DNA of 64,000 nt from JAHEKD01 sp965204695 (GTDB taxonomy: Bacteria > Pseudomonadota > Gammaproteobacteria > Arenicellales > JAHEKD01), in NCBI GenBank assembly GCA_965204695.1, contig OZ242007.1, positions 1,860,001 through 1,924,000 on the forward strand, given 5' to 3'. The notes beneath the pieces were generated by a model. That model had not been told where the DNA came from, searched no databases, and saw only the letters and a list, made by a program, of their open reading frames with translations. Position numbers and translations under genes: made by a program. Every line of letters starts with the position of its first letter. Positions within the stretch are counted from its first letter, which is position 1. Shown one piece after another: positions 45,357 through 54,281 of the stretch.

Positions 45357-46052
45357 TTAATATTTACTTTGATATCCCTGCCAGATTAAATTGGCTGCTT
45401 GTACTATGCCGTAAACCGGCAAATTAAAGTTATCAATTACATGCTGCGCATAGGGTTGTAAATTTGTGCATTCGAGTACCAAAGCTGAAATTTGTGGTTG
45501 TTCTGTTAACAGTAATTCGACCGCTGCTTCAAATTCATTAGCTAACTTGTGTTTCGAAAAGTTTTTAGGTTGATAAATTAAATTATTGAACTGTGGTGAG
45601 TGCTCCATGCCGATAATATGAACTTGATTAGGATCAATGCCTGCGCTGGTTAATGCTGATGAACTTAATTTTGTTGAATCTGCGCTAACAATACCAACTG
45701 AGGTGTTACCAATACTGGCGGAAATTAGCGGTACTAGCATTAATACCGAACTAATCACTGGAATGTTAACGGCTTTAGCAAGATCGTTTTGAATCACAGA
45801 TAAAAATCCGCAACTGGTTACCAATCCTACCGCACCTTGTTTTTCCAAATTTTGTGCGGTATCAACGAATTTTTTGCAAAGCGATTCATTCGGCCGACCA
45901 TCAATCACGATTTGCTCGACACTTGCACCTGGAACAACTTCATGACGCACGGGAAAATCGAAGGTGTCGGGATTACCGACATCACCAGCTAGTCGAGGAA
46001 AATCAGTATCCAGCATAATAATACCCAGAAATGCTGGTTGATCCATAATCAA
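45357..46052 (-). CDS. Aspartate/glutamate racemase family protein
   Basis: 231 aa. Both catalytic cysteines of the family are present: Cys81 in VTSCGFLS and Cys195 in LVLECTNL, unlike the relative at 6.3 kb. The fold begins with GIIMLDTDFPRLAGDVGNP. It is likely a racemase or isomerase of an amino-acid-like or hydantoin-like compound. It lies 134 bp upstream of dctP on the same strand and may metabolise the TRAP substrate, or form its own unit with tusA 10 bp upstream. Confidence 0.85.
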   Translation of the reverse strand: MIMDQPAFLGIIMLDTDFPRLAGDVGNPDTFDFPVRHEVVPGASVEQIVIDGRPNESLCKKFVDTAQNLEKQGAVGLVTSCGFLSVIQNDLAKAVNIPVISSVLMLVPLISASIGNTSVGIVSADSTKLSSSALTSAGIDPNQVHIIGMEHSPQFNNLIYQPKNFSKHKLANEFEAAVELLLTEQPQISALVLECTNLQPYAQHVIDNFNLPVYGIVQAANLIWQGYQSKY

Positions 46053-46062
46053 ATTTGCCTAG

Positions 46063-46323
46063 TTAATCTTCACCACATTTTAAATAAAACTCGGCGTGAT
46101 CCTCTTCTTCCAGCATATAAATCAGCGTATGAGAGGCTCGCACAGCATAAGATTTAAAATCCAGGGCAGCCAATGGATCGGTAGTCAAAACATGCAGAAT
46201 TTCCCCAGCTCGCATGTCATTTAATTGTGCCTTGGTTTTTAGAATCGGCAACGGGCAATGTAATCCCTTGGCATCAAGGGTAACGTCAATATTTTCAGGT
46301 GGGTCGTCTAGCAATTCAATCAT
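46063..46323 (-). CDS. tusA: TusA-family sulfurtransferase
   Basis: 86 aa from ATG 46323. The same frame is open much further but would run antisense through glpK, so the short start is used. The TusA signature GLHCPLPILKTK contains the sulfur-carrying Cys23. TusA relays persulfide sulfur for tRNA thiolation or sulfur metabolism. It is divergent from glpK across a 69-bp gap and 10 bp upstream of the racemase-family gene. Confidence 0.85.
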   Translation of the reverse strand: MIELLDDPPENIDVTLDAKGLHCPLPILKTKAQLNDMRAGEILHVLTTDPLAALDFKSYAVRASHTLIYMLEEEDHAEFYLKCGED

Positions 46324-46392
46324 GGCTTTTGATTCTGGATACCGAGTGCAGATTATGTCATAGTTATACTCCAATAATAATAGATTCAAATA

Positions 46393-47886
46393 ATGACCGA
46401 TAAATCGCTTATTCTTGCTATAGACCAGGGAACGTCGAGTACCCGTGCTATTGTGTTTGATACCCAAGGCAATATCTTGCACAGTGCGCAGGAGGAATTC
46501 AGACAGTTTTATCCCAAGGATGGCTGGGTTGAACATAACCCCGATGAAATCTGGCGCAGTACACAGAAGGTTTGTCGACAGGCTAGACAAGACACGATTA
46601 CTTTCAATTCCGGCAAACTTGTGGCAGTTGGCATTACTAATCAACGCGAAACCACGGTAGTTTGGGACTCTAAAACCGGCAAACCGGTTTATAACGCCAT
46701 TGTCTGGCAAGATCGACGAACTGCTGAGCTATGCCGTGAGTTAAAAGCTCAAAACAAGGAATCGATAGTCACGGCCAAAACTGGCCTATTGTTGGACCCT
46801 TATTTCTCCGCCAGCAAAATTGCCTGGATATTAGACAACGTTGAAGGAGCACGAGAAAAAGCAGAAAAAGGTGAACTTCGTTTCGGCACTACTGATTGTT
46901 ATCTAGTTTGGCAGTTAACCAAAGGTGAATCACATGCTACAGATGCGACCAATGCTAGCCGCACCATGTTGTTCAATATTCATACTAACGAATGGGATGA
47001 AGAGTTACTTGAACTATTCAATGTTCCCCAATCAATGCTGCCAGAAGTTAAGAATTCGGTTGATGATTTTGGTATCGCCAGCAATCAAATTTTGGGACAG
47101 AGCACACCCATCCTCGGGATAGCCGGTGATCAACAGGCAGCGGCTATCGGTCAGCTTTGCATTCAACCGGGAATGACCAAAAGCACCTATGGCACCGGTT
47201 GTTTTATGTTAATGAATACCGGCGAGAATGCGATTCAGTCCAAGCATAAATTACTGACTACCATCGCCTATAGAATCAATAATAAGAATTACTATGCCCT
47301 GGAGGGTTCGATATTCAATGCCGGCACAGCAATTCAATGGCTACGCGATGAGCTTAAATTTATTTCTAATGCCAAAGATACACAAGCCATTGTAGAAGAA
47401 ATGGAGTCTAACAATGGTGTTTATATGGTACCTGCCTTTACCGGATTAGGTGCGCCACACTGGGATCCGGATGCGCGCGGCGCAGTCTTAGGAATTACTC
47501 GTGACACTGGCCCTAATGATTTCATCCGAGCAGCTTTGGAATCTGTTTGCTATCAAACTAATGATTTAGTTTCTGCGATGCGTAATGACAGTTCTGTCAA
47601 CACACAAGTTATGCGGGTTGATGGTGGCATGGTGGCTAACGATTGGTTGTTACAGTTCTTAGCCGATGTTTTAAATATTACTATTGAACGCCCTAAAGTT
47701 ATTGAAACTACCGCTCTTGGCGCTGCCATGCTAGCAGCTATGGGCGCAAAATTGTTTGGCTCCCTGGAAGATGCGAGCCAAGCCTGGCAACTGGACAAAT
47801 CTTTTAGTCCCCAAATGGATGAACAACAACGTATTGAGCTTATCAATAGCTGGCAAAATGCGATTAATCGCGTTAAAACTATTTAG
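46393..47886 (+). CDS. glpK: Glycerol kinase
   Basis: 497 aa FGGY-family kinase of the standard GlpK length. ATP-binding loop AIDQGTSSTRAIVFD, substrate segment TNQRETTVVWD, and GIAGDQQAAAIGQLC plus STYGTGCFMLMNTG in the C-terminal half are diagnostic. It phosphorylates glycerol to glycerol-3-phosphate. It would act on glycerol imported by the ABC system at the left edge, although 44 kb separates them. A DUF2797 gene starts 3 bp after its stop. Confidence 0.95.
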   Translation: MTDKSLILAIDQGTSSTRAIVFDTQGNILHSAQEEFRQFYPKDGWVEHNPDEIWRSTQKVCRQARQDTITFNSGKLVAVGITNQRETTVVWDSKTGKPVYNAIVWQDRRTAELCRELKAQNKESIVTAKTGLLLDPYFSASKIAWILDNVEGAREKAEKGELRFGTTDCYLVWQLTKGESHATDATNASRTMLFNIHTNEWDEELLELFNVPQSMLPEVKNSVDDFGIASNQILGQSTPILGIAGDQQAAAIGQLCIQPGMTKSTYGTGCFMLMNTGENAIQSKHKLLTTIAYRINNKNYYALEGSIFNAGTAIQWLRDELKFISNAKDTQAIVEEMESNNGVYMVPAFTGLGAPHWDPDARGAVLGITRDTGPNDFIRAALESVCYQTNDLVSAMRNDSSVNTQVMRVDGGMVANDWLLQFLADVLNITIERPKVIETTALGAAMLAAMGAKLFGSLEDASQAWQLDKSFSPQMDEQQRIELINSWQNAINRVKTI

Positions 47887-47889
47887 ATC

Positions 47890-48717
47890 ATGACTGTAAT
47901 CGAAATGACTGGGAATATTCGTAAAATGCGCACTGCTCATAATGATGTGGTGCATTATTTATTGCCGATTGGTGATGAACTGATCGATATGAATGAACTG
48001 ATCGGCAATCAGATCAAACTTACTTACAGCGGAACAATCAATTGCATAAATTGCGGGCGCAAGATTAGCAAAAGCTTCAATCAGGGGTATTGCTATCCTT
48101 GTTTTAACACCCTTCCAGAATGCGACCCTTGTATCGTTAGACCGGAATTATGTGATCCGGAATACGGCACCTTACGAGATAAGGAATGGGGCCTGGCAAA
48201 TTTAATGCAACCGCATTTTGTTTATCTGGCTAATTCTTCTGGCTTAAAAGTGGGGATTACACGTCATACTCAAATCCCTACTCGCTGGATGGATCAAGGC
48301 GCTTCACAAGCTATGCCAGTCTTTGAAGTCGCCAACAGATTTATCTCTGGGCTGGTGGAAGTCATGTTTAAGTCACATATTTCCGACCGTACGGATTGGC
48401 GCAAAATGCTTAAAGGTGATCCAACTGCAGTTAACCTAGCCGAAAAAGCCAAAGAATTAATCGAAATGGTGATTCAGGATATTCATGATGAACAACGAAT
48501 TGCTGATTCTGATTACAAAATCGTTGATTCGCCCAAACTATATGATTTTGAATACCCGGTACAACGTTATCCGGAAAAAGTAAAAGCCCATAATTTTGAT
48601 AAAACGCCTGTAGTTGAGGGGTTACTCGATGGCATAAAAGGCCAATATCTGATTTTGGATAATGGTGTTTTAAATATTCGCAAGTTTGGGGGTTATGAGA
48701 TTACACTGGAATCTTGA
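47890..48717 (+). CDS. DUF2797 protein with zinc-binding cysteines
   Basis: 275 aa. Cys pairs CINCGRK and CYPC, then CDPC, form a probable zinc-binding unit at residues 52-80. They are followed by VYLANSSGLKVGITRHTQIPTRWMDQGA, which resembles the GIY-YIG nuclease core. DUF2797 proteins are conserved in bacteria and archaea without a known function. It is almost contiguous with glpK and probably co-transcribed, but no functional tie to glycerol is evident. Confidence 0.82.
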   Translation: MTVIEMTGNIRKMRTAHNDVVHYLLPIGDELIDMNELIGNQIKLTYSGTINCINCGRKISKSFNQGYCYPCFNTLPECDPCIVRPELCDPEYGTLRDKEWGLANLMQPHFVYLANSSGLKVGITRHTQIPTRWMDQGASQAMPVFEVANRFISGLVEVMFKSHISDRTDWRKMLKGDPTAVNLAEKAKELIEMVIQDIHDEQRIADSDYKIVDSPKLYDFEYPVQRYPEKVKAHNFDKTPVVEGLLDGIKGQYLILDNGVLNIRKFGGYEITLES

Positions 48718-48786
48718 CCCCACCTAACCTCCCCTGGAAGGGGAGGAACTAATCATTCTCCCCCTTTTAGGGGGAGCTAGAGGGGG
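48718..48786. repeat. C-rich extragenic inverted repeat
   Basis: CCCCACCTAACCTCCCC and GGGGGAGCTAGAGGGGGT arms with internal CTCCCCTGGAAGGGGAG and CTCCCCCTTTTAGGGGGAG hairpins. It directly follows the DUF2797 stop and overlaps the 3' end of the glycosyltransferase gene, supplying that protein's last residues and stop. Convergent position suits a bidirectional terminator. Confidence 0.8.
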
Positions 48787-49669
48787 TGATGTACTTTGGC
48801 CCTGATCTCACTAGGCTTTTCGCTTTAAATAAACCCCGCAACTCAGCAATCAATGTTACTGGAATGTACCAGGGCCGCTTTAAATGATGGCGGGTTTTGA
48901 TTGATTGCAGCAGACGGTTTCTAATTTCTTTGGCTTTATTTTCAACTTTTGGTGAAACTAGAAAATAATAATAAGCCCCTACGGCATGGTGGGGTTTTAT
49001 AGTCGTTAAATGTTCACCATATTCACGGGTACCACCGCTTGTGACTTTTAAATGATCAATTACGGCATCCGGCTTGAACAGAATTTCATTGCCGCCCTGC
49101 AACCAACGATCGGCAAATTCTTTTTCAAATCGATAAGCGACATCAATAAAATTTTCATCGAACCCACCCATTTCTATCGCTTTATGTTTATCGATGGAAA
49201 AGTTACCCCCCATGAAGTGATTGATCTTCATTTGCTCATCGGAATTAAACTGGTGACCATCATCAGTTAACTTTTGTCGATCATCCCAGGGTTGAATGAC
49301 TTTACCGGCAATTATTTGATTTCTATCTTCATGGGCTTGATGATGTGCTATTACTAAATTCTGATGTGCCTTGATATCATCATCTAAAAATAAAACGATA
49401 GGATAACTGGCATTTAGCAAACCGGTATTCATCGCATGGGGAATTGAAGGTGCTGAAAGATTAAGGTATCTGATCAGCTTTTGTTCTTCCCACTCTTTCA
49501 GTTGAGCTGTTGTATTTCGTTGATGTGATGCAGTTTGATCAACAATAATGATCTCAGCTGCTTTTTGTTCAAGATCCAACAAACTTTGAATTGTATCCAG
49601 CAGTGTTCGCTCCCGACCATAAGTAGGAATAACAATACTGACAGGCAAGATATTTTTAGAAACGCTCAC
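48767..49669 (-). CDS. Glycosyltransferase family 2
   Basis: 300 aa. GT-A fold: VSIVIPTYGRERTLLDTI at the N-terminus, the metal-binding VLFLDDDIKAH (DxD) and MGGFDENFIDVAYRFEKEFADR acceptor segment. It transfers an activated sugar to surface polysaccharide or a lipid carrier. Monocistronic. Its final residues (TPSSSP) and stop are encoded within the C-rich repeat, so the natural C-terminus may have been altered by that insertion. Confidence 0.87.
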   Translation of the reverse strand: MSVSKNILPVSIVIPTYGRERTLLDTIQSLLDLEQKAAEIIIVDQTASHQRNTTAQLKEWEEQKLIRYLNLSAPSIPHAMNTGLLNASYPIVLFLDDDIKAHQNLVIAHHQAHEDRNQIIAGKVIQPWDDRQKLTDDGHQFNSDEQMKINHFMGGNFSIDKHKAIEMGGFDENFIDVAYRFEKEFADRWLQGGNEILFKPDAVIDHLKVTSGGTREYGEHLTTIKPHHAVGAYYYFLVSPKVENKAKEIRNRLLQSIKTRHHLKRPWYIPVTLIAELRGLFKAKSLVRSGPKYITPSSSP

Positions 49670-49749
49670 AAGAAAAGAGATTATGCTTTATGCTCCCATT
49701 TTACTGTAAAACGTGTTTTGTTTATCCATTTCTGAATTAAACTAATCAT

Positions 49750-50517
49750 ATGTGTTTTTTGTTGTTAGCACTCAACCAATCGCAAGAATATCCCTTCATT
49801 CTCGCTGCAAATCGAGATGAGTTTTATCAACGAGAATCTGCACAGGTTCATTTATGGGAAGACAAACCCTATATTCTGGGCGGCAGAGACTTGGAGCAAG
49901 GCGGAACCTGGATGGCAGTGACTGATACTGGAAAATTTGCGGCGATCACAAATTATCGAGAGATCAAAAGCGATTTTGTAGCGCCAAGATCACGCGGACT
50001 ATTAGTTACTGATTACCTGGATTCAAATCAAACAGACGAAGAATTCATAAAACAATTACAAGACTCAACTGACCAATACGCCGGCTATAATTTGATTTTC
50101 GGTCAATTAACTTCTGATCTGTATTATTTTTCTAATCGACAAAACCAAGGTGTAACTAAGTTAACAAACAATATTTACGCCTTAAGTAATCATCTGCTCG
50201 ATACACCCTGGCCGAAAGTTGTTAACGGAAAAAATTCATTCGAACGAATTATCCAAGGCCCCAACATTGACCAAGCACTCATGGCCTTACTAAGAGACGA
50301 AAACAAAGCAACTGATCATGAGTTACCTGAAACAGGTATCGATAAAGAATTTGAGCGTTTACTGTCGTCTATCTATATCGAAAGTGAAAATTATGGAACT
50401 CGATGCTCAAGTATATTGATGATTGATCACAAAAATAGACTTAGCTTGACTGAGTTCACCTATAAACCCATCGAAAAATTGGGAAGAAACCCAATAAATT
50501 TTTCTCTACAACTATAA
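49750..50517 (+). CDS. NRDE (TANGO2-like) family protein
   Basis: 255 aa. The diagnostic Asn21-Arg22-Asp23-Glu24 follows MCFLLLALNQS, and Cys2 at the N-terminus could act as an Ntn-type nucleophile after Met removal. GGRDLEQGGTWMAV and AITNYRE are also family-typical. The eukaryotic homologue TANGO2 is linked to heme and lipid handling; the bacterial role is unresolved. No operon partners; the gap to the glycosyltransferase holds the divergent promoters. Confidence 0.87.
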   Translation: MCFLLLALNQSQEYPFILAANRDEFYQRESAQVHLWEDKPYILGGRDLEQGGTWMAVTDTGKFAAITNYREIKSDFVAPRSRGLLVTDYLDSNQTDEEFIKQLQDSTDQYAGYNLIFGQLTSDLYYFSNRQNQGVTKLTNNIYALSNHLLDTPWPKVVNGKNSFERIIQGPNIDQALMALLRDENKATDHELPETGIDKEFERLLSSIYIESENYGTRCSSILMIDHKNRLSLTEFTYKPIEKLGRNPINFSLQL

Positions 50518-50537
50518 TCGTATTGCTAGTAAACAAC

Positions 50538-51424
50538 CTAGTGCTTTACAGGGTTGAGATAAACGTTTATTTCTTTTGTGCTAACATGACAGCCCTCTTT
50601 TGTAACTTTTACATTTTCCTGAACCCACTCTTCGTAGTTCTTGGCAGTAACTGTAATCTTATAATTTCCTTCTCGCTCATCAACACCTTGAAGCCAACCA
50701 AACAGGCAATTAATATTATCTAGTTCAGTATTGAAGTCTCCATCTTGGATGACAGTTTTAGATTTACAAGATATATTTTGATGGCTGATAGCATCCAATA
50801 CACTAATTTTTATCGCAGGCTCTACAACCATGGCACATCCAATACTAGAGGATTCAGCCTCATCGTCTGCAATCAGCGCTTTATTTTGTCTTTCTATCTC
50901 CTCTTCTTGTATATCAATGTAATATTGCTGCACATCACCCTTGTGCACTAGTGTTTGAGATGTAACTCCTTCTCCGCCATGCAGACCTGATGTCTGCACG
51001 GACTCAACTACAATCATATCTTTATTTTGGGATTCAACAGTGTCTGTATAGCCGTGTAGTCTCCAGCATTGTTCTTGGGCTTCTTCATAGGAATTATATT
51101 GCTGTATAAAATCACCACTCATACTAGTGCTTATGTAACCACTAGCGTCTTTACTAGCATTACAATCTGGTATCACTGCATCTAGTTCGTTATAAGCTTT
51201 TGTTTGGCTAATACGTTGGCAATATTCATGCGCTTGTTGCTGAGTAGAAAATTTATCGATATATTTCTGCTCCAAAATGATTCGGATTTCCCCCGATTCA
51301 TTCGGATTTCCCCCGATTCATCTTGTTCATAATCACAACCATCATATAGATTGGATTGATTAACCTGGGCATTTGCTACTCCCCAAAAAGTAATCATAAA
51401 ATAAGAAATTATATTTTTTATCAT
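50538..51424 (-). pseudogene. Exported protein gene broken by a 20-bp tandem duplication
   Basis: The reading frame starts at 51424 with a signal peptide (MIKNIISYFMITFWGVANA) and runs into a perfect 20-bp tandem repeat at 51281-51320, which shifts the frame to an early stop at 51182. Removing one repeat copy restores a single frame of about 288 aa: ...EQDESGEIR joins ILEQKYIDKFSTQQQAHEYC. The C-terminal 70 residues look like a beta-sandwich regulatory-type domain (GNYKITVTAKNYEEWV). No family was recognised. It may be a phase-variable gene, a recent mutation or an assembly artefact. Confidence 0.8.
51281..51320. repeat. Perfect 20-bp tandem duplication
   Basis: The unit TTCGGATTTCCCCCGATTCA occurs at 51281-51300 and again without interruption at 51301-51320. 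The unit length is not a multiple of three, so it frameshifts the surrounding gene. Confidence 0.95.
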
Positions 51425-51505
51425 AGTTTATTATATGCACTGTGAAATATTTATTGCAATATTTGGCTTGATTTTTAGATAAAAAAGCGATTAGTCGGTT
51501 AATTC

Positions 51506-52309
51506 CTATAACTGATTATTTCCCTGCGCTATTGAAGAAATAATGGTTAATAATTCGTTCAACCCATCAGTCAATGCAGCTGGCCCCGGTTGGAGAATCA
51601 ACGGTGATTTAATTTCGTATATGTGATTATTCTTCACTGCCTTAATTTTGCTCCATCCTTGTCGGGATTTAACATTATCTGCTTGAAATTTCTTTCCACA
51701 CCAGGAGCCGATAATGATATCTGGATTTCGGTTAACAACTTCAGATTGGTCGGCAATGATTCTATCTTTGGCACCTGGATGTTTAGACAATTCGCTAAAA
51801 CAATCTTCACCCCCGGCAATTTCGATAAGTTCACTGACCCAACGAATTCCACTGATTAAAGGATCATTCCACTCTTCGAAGTAGACTTTAGGTCGAAAAT
51901 CAAATTGCGAAACTTTTTCTTTTATAACGTTTAAATTTTCATGTAATTCGTTGATAAGCTTCTCACCGCCTTCTTGATTTCCGACTAATCGACTCAGACT
52001 CAAAATCATGTTCAGGATTTCGGCGACTGAACGCTGGTTATAAACCAACACATTAGTACCTTTTCGAATCAGCTCAGCCGCAATATCGGCTTGCATATCT
52101 GAAAACCCGATAACTAAATCAGGTTTCAAATCCAAAATTGCATCGATTTTTGCAGAGATAAAGGCGCTGACTCTGGGTTTTTCCTTACGTGCTTGTGGTG
52201 GTCTGACGGTATACCCTGAGATACCGACAATACGACCCTGCTCACCTAATAAGTACAAAGTTTCGGTGGTTTCTTCCGTTAAACAGACAATTCTTTCGGG
52301 GAATGGCAT
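51506..52309 (-). CDS. BtuF-like cobalamin/heme-type binding protein
   Basis: 267 aa periplasmic-binding-protein-like (TroA/BtuF superfamily, type III). RIVCLTEETTETLYLLGEQGRIVGISGYT and DLVIGFSDMQADIAAELI are typical, as is the terminal PGPAALTDGLNELL. It lacks a signal peptide and no permease or ATPase is adjacent, like the stand-alone cobalamin-binding proteins found in many genomes. A role in vitamin B12 or iron-chelate binding is inferred; localisation is uncertain. A GFA-type gene lies 18 bp upstream on the same strand. Confidence 0.82.
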   Translation of the reverse strand: MPFPERIVCLTEETTETLYLLGEQGRIVGISGYTVRPPQARKEKPRVSAFISAKIDAILDLKPDLVIGFSDMQADIAAELIRKGTNVLVYNQRSVAEILNMILSLSRLVGNQEGGEKLINELHENLNVIKEKVSQFDFRPKVYFEEWNDPLISGIRWVSELIEIAGGEDCFSELSKHPGAKDRIIADQSEVVNRNPDIIIGSWCGKKFQADNVKSRQGWSKIKAVKNNHIYEIKSPLILQPGPAALTDGLNELLTIISSIAQGNNQL

Positions 52310-52327
52310 TTATTATTAATTAGATAA

Positions 52328-52690
52328 CTAGGTGGTATCCCAACATGCCTTGGAATCAAGATGTTTATGTTGTGTAACCTTCAATATATCTGCATCTTTT
52401 AATGATCCAGCTGGCACGTAGAAAATACTTTCTTCATTAACTTCTTGTGGAGCGGTTGAACCACAAGTTTCACAAAATACTGATTCCCAATCATATTCAG
52501 TAACAAATGATTTTAAGGTGTCAGGCGGTTTGAGCCATTTAAACTTATCACTAGGGATAACAATATTGGCATTCGATAGTGAGCCTGAAAATTTTCTGCA
52601 TCTTGAGCAATGACATTGATAGATCTCTCCAGATTCAGTTTCGATTTGATATGACAGATTTCCGCACAGGCAGCTTCCTTTGATTTTCAC
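52328..52690 (-). CDS. GFA (glutathione-dependent formaldehyde-activating) family protein
   Basis: 120 aa. Zinc-binding cysteines of the GFA/CENP-V fold: SCLCGNLSY, YQCHCSRCRKFSGS and FCETCGSTAP. Family members bind small thiol adducts; most have unknown substrates. It precedes the BtuF-like gene by 18 bp, probably on one transcript. Confidence 0.87.
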   Translation of the reverse strand: MKIKGSCLCGNLSYQIETESGEIYQCHCSRCRKFSGSLSNANIVIPSDKFKWLKPPDTLKSFVTEYDWESVFCETCGSTAPQEVNEESIFYVPAGSLKDADILKVTQHKHLDSKACWDTT

Positions 52691-52720
52691 AAAATTTTAC
52701 CCACCTTTGATTCTTGAACT

Positions 52721-52830
52721 GTCATTCTGTTACCGGATCAAGTCCGGTATAAACTCCTGCCAGAATCTCTTCAAAAACAACGCCTGCATCAAGAGATTCT
52801 GGATAATGCCTTTGGCATTTCAAGAATGAC
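52721..52830. repeat. Nested extragenic palindrome
   Basis: Outer GTCATTCT (52721-52728) pairs with AGAATGAC (52823-52830). Inner CCAGAATCTCTT (52760-52771) pairs perfectly with AAGAGATTCTGG (52791-52802), and small hairpins ACCGGATCAAGTCCGGT and ATGCCTTTGGCAT lie in the arms. It lies between the gcdH stop and the GFA gene start. Confidence 0.8.
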
Positions 52831-52858
52831 GATGTTACGAATCACAAATTTGTCCGTT

Positions 52859-54055
52859 CTAAGCCGTAAAAGCCTGAATACCGGTCTGCGCCCGACCAAG
52901 TATTAACGCATGCACATCATGCGTACCTTCATAGGTATTAACAGCCTCAAGGTTCATACAATGGCGGATGACATGATATTCATCAGCAATACCGTTACCG
53001 CCGTGCATGTCTCTGGCGTGTCGGGCAATTTCCAATGCTTTGCCACAGTTATTGCGCTTCATTAATGAAACAGCTTCTGGGGCACCTTCACCGGCATCAA
53101 TCATGCGTCCAAGTTGTAATGCCCCTTGCAAACCTAGCGTAATTTCAGTTTGCATATCAGCCAGTTTTTTCTGAATCAATTGATTTGCAGCCAATGGCCG
53201 GCCGAACTGTTTTCGATCCAATACATACTGTCTGGCTGCATTCCAACAAAATTCTGCAGCGCCCATTGAACCCCAAGCAATTCCGTAACGGGCACGATTC
53301 AAACAACCAAACGGACCGCGCAAACCTTTTGCATTGGGCAGTTTGTTCTCTTCCGGCACAAAAACATCATCCATAACGATTTCACCCGTCGTGGAAGCCC
53401 GTAGTGAAAACTTGCCTTCAATTTTGGGGGCAGATAAGCCTTCCATGCCCTTTTCAAGGACAAAACCACGGATAACACCTTCGTCATCTTTGCCCCAGAC
53501 CACAAATACATCTGCAATGGGAGAATTAGTAATCCACATTTTGCTACCTTTAAGTCGGTAACCGCCATCAACCTTCTTGGCCCGGGTTTTCATCCCACCT
53601 GGATCAGAACCCTGATCTGGTTCGGTTAATCCAAAACAACCGACCCACTCACCCGTAGCCAATTTTGGTAAGTATTTATTCCGCTGCTCTTCACTGCCGT
53701 AAGCATGAATCGGATACATCACCAGTGAGGATTGCACGCTCATGGCCGAACGATAACCCGAATCCACCATTTCGACCTGGCGGGCGACTAAACCATAAGA
53801 AACATAGTTAGCCCCTGCACCACCATATTCTTCTGGGATTGTAGAACCGAGAAAGCCTAATTCACCCAGCTCATTCATGATCTCGCGATCAAATACTTCA
53901 TGACGATTAGCATTTATAACTCGCGGCATGAGCTTTTCCTGACAGTAAATTTTGGCTGCATCATCAATCATGCGCTCTTCTTCTGTCAGTTGTTGAGAGA
54001 GTAACAGTGGCTCCTGCCAGTTAAATTTGCCTTCTACAGTCGCTTGTCCAGCCAT
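52859..54055 (-). CDS. gcdH: Glutaryl-CoA dehydrogenase
   Basis: 398 aa acyl-CoA dehydrogenase of the GcdH subgroup. The catalytic base is Glu376 in NTYEGTHDVHAL; SGYRSAMSVQSSLVM holds the residues that contact the glutaryl carboxylate in this subgroup; CFGLTEPDQGSDPGGM and WITNSPIAD are FAD/substrate segments. It oxidatively decarboxylates glutaryl-CoA to crotonyl-CoA in lysine/tryptophan breakdown. Monocistronic, with repeats on both sides and no glutarate CoA-transferase alongside. Confidence 0.93.
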   Translation of the reverse strand: MAGQATVEGKFNWQEPLLLSQQLTEEERMIDDAAKIYCQEKLMPRVINANRHEVFDREIMNELGELGFLGSTIPEEYGGAGANYVSYGLVARQVEMVDSGYRSAMSVQSSLVMYPIHAYGSEEQRNKYLPKLATGEWVGCFGLTEPDQGSDPGGMKTRAKKVDGGYRLKGSKMWITNSPIADVFVVWGKDDEGVIRGFVLEKGMEGLSAPKIEGKFSLRASTTGEIVMDDVFVPEENKLPNAKGLRGPFGCLNRARYGIAWGSMGAAEFCWNAARQYVLDRKQFGRPLAANQLIQKKLADMQTEITLGLQGALQLGRMIDAGEGAPEAVSLMKRNNCGKALEIARHARDMHGGNGIADEYHVIRHCMNLEAVNTYEGTHDVHALILGRAQTGIQAFTA

Positions 54056-54104
54056 AATGACCTCGCTAAATCAGATTTTAAATAATCAGTTAAATGAATC
54101 TACA

Positions 54105-54200
54105 GTCATTGCGAGAAGCTGAAGGTGACGAGGCAATCTAAATTTCTGGATTGCCACAGTCGCCGCGCTCCTTTATACCCGAATGGGTGTTCGCAATGAC
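54105..54200. repeat. GTCATTGCGAG-type repeat pair, compact form
   Basis: GTCATTGCGAGAAGC...GAGGCAATC and GATTGCCACAGTCG...CGCAATGAC are inverted and only about 9 bp apart. Compared with 26780-27029, this looks like the same pair without the dispersed element between them. It is upstream of gcdH. Confidence 0.8.
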
Positions 54201-54281
54201 AGTTAAGGGTTTATATACTTTATCAGTTTAAAAATTAGCGGCTACCCCAAGCACAGATATATCGCGAATAATCGCTATTTT

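Noticed and set aside
46324..46710. N-terminal extension of the TusA frame to 215 residues
   Set aside because: The extension runs antisense through the start of glpK; the 86-aa form matches the TusA family length.
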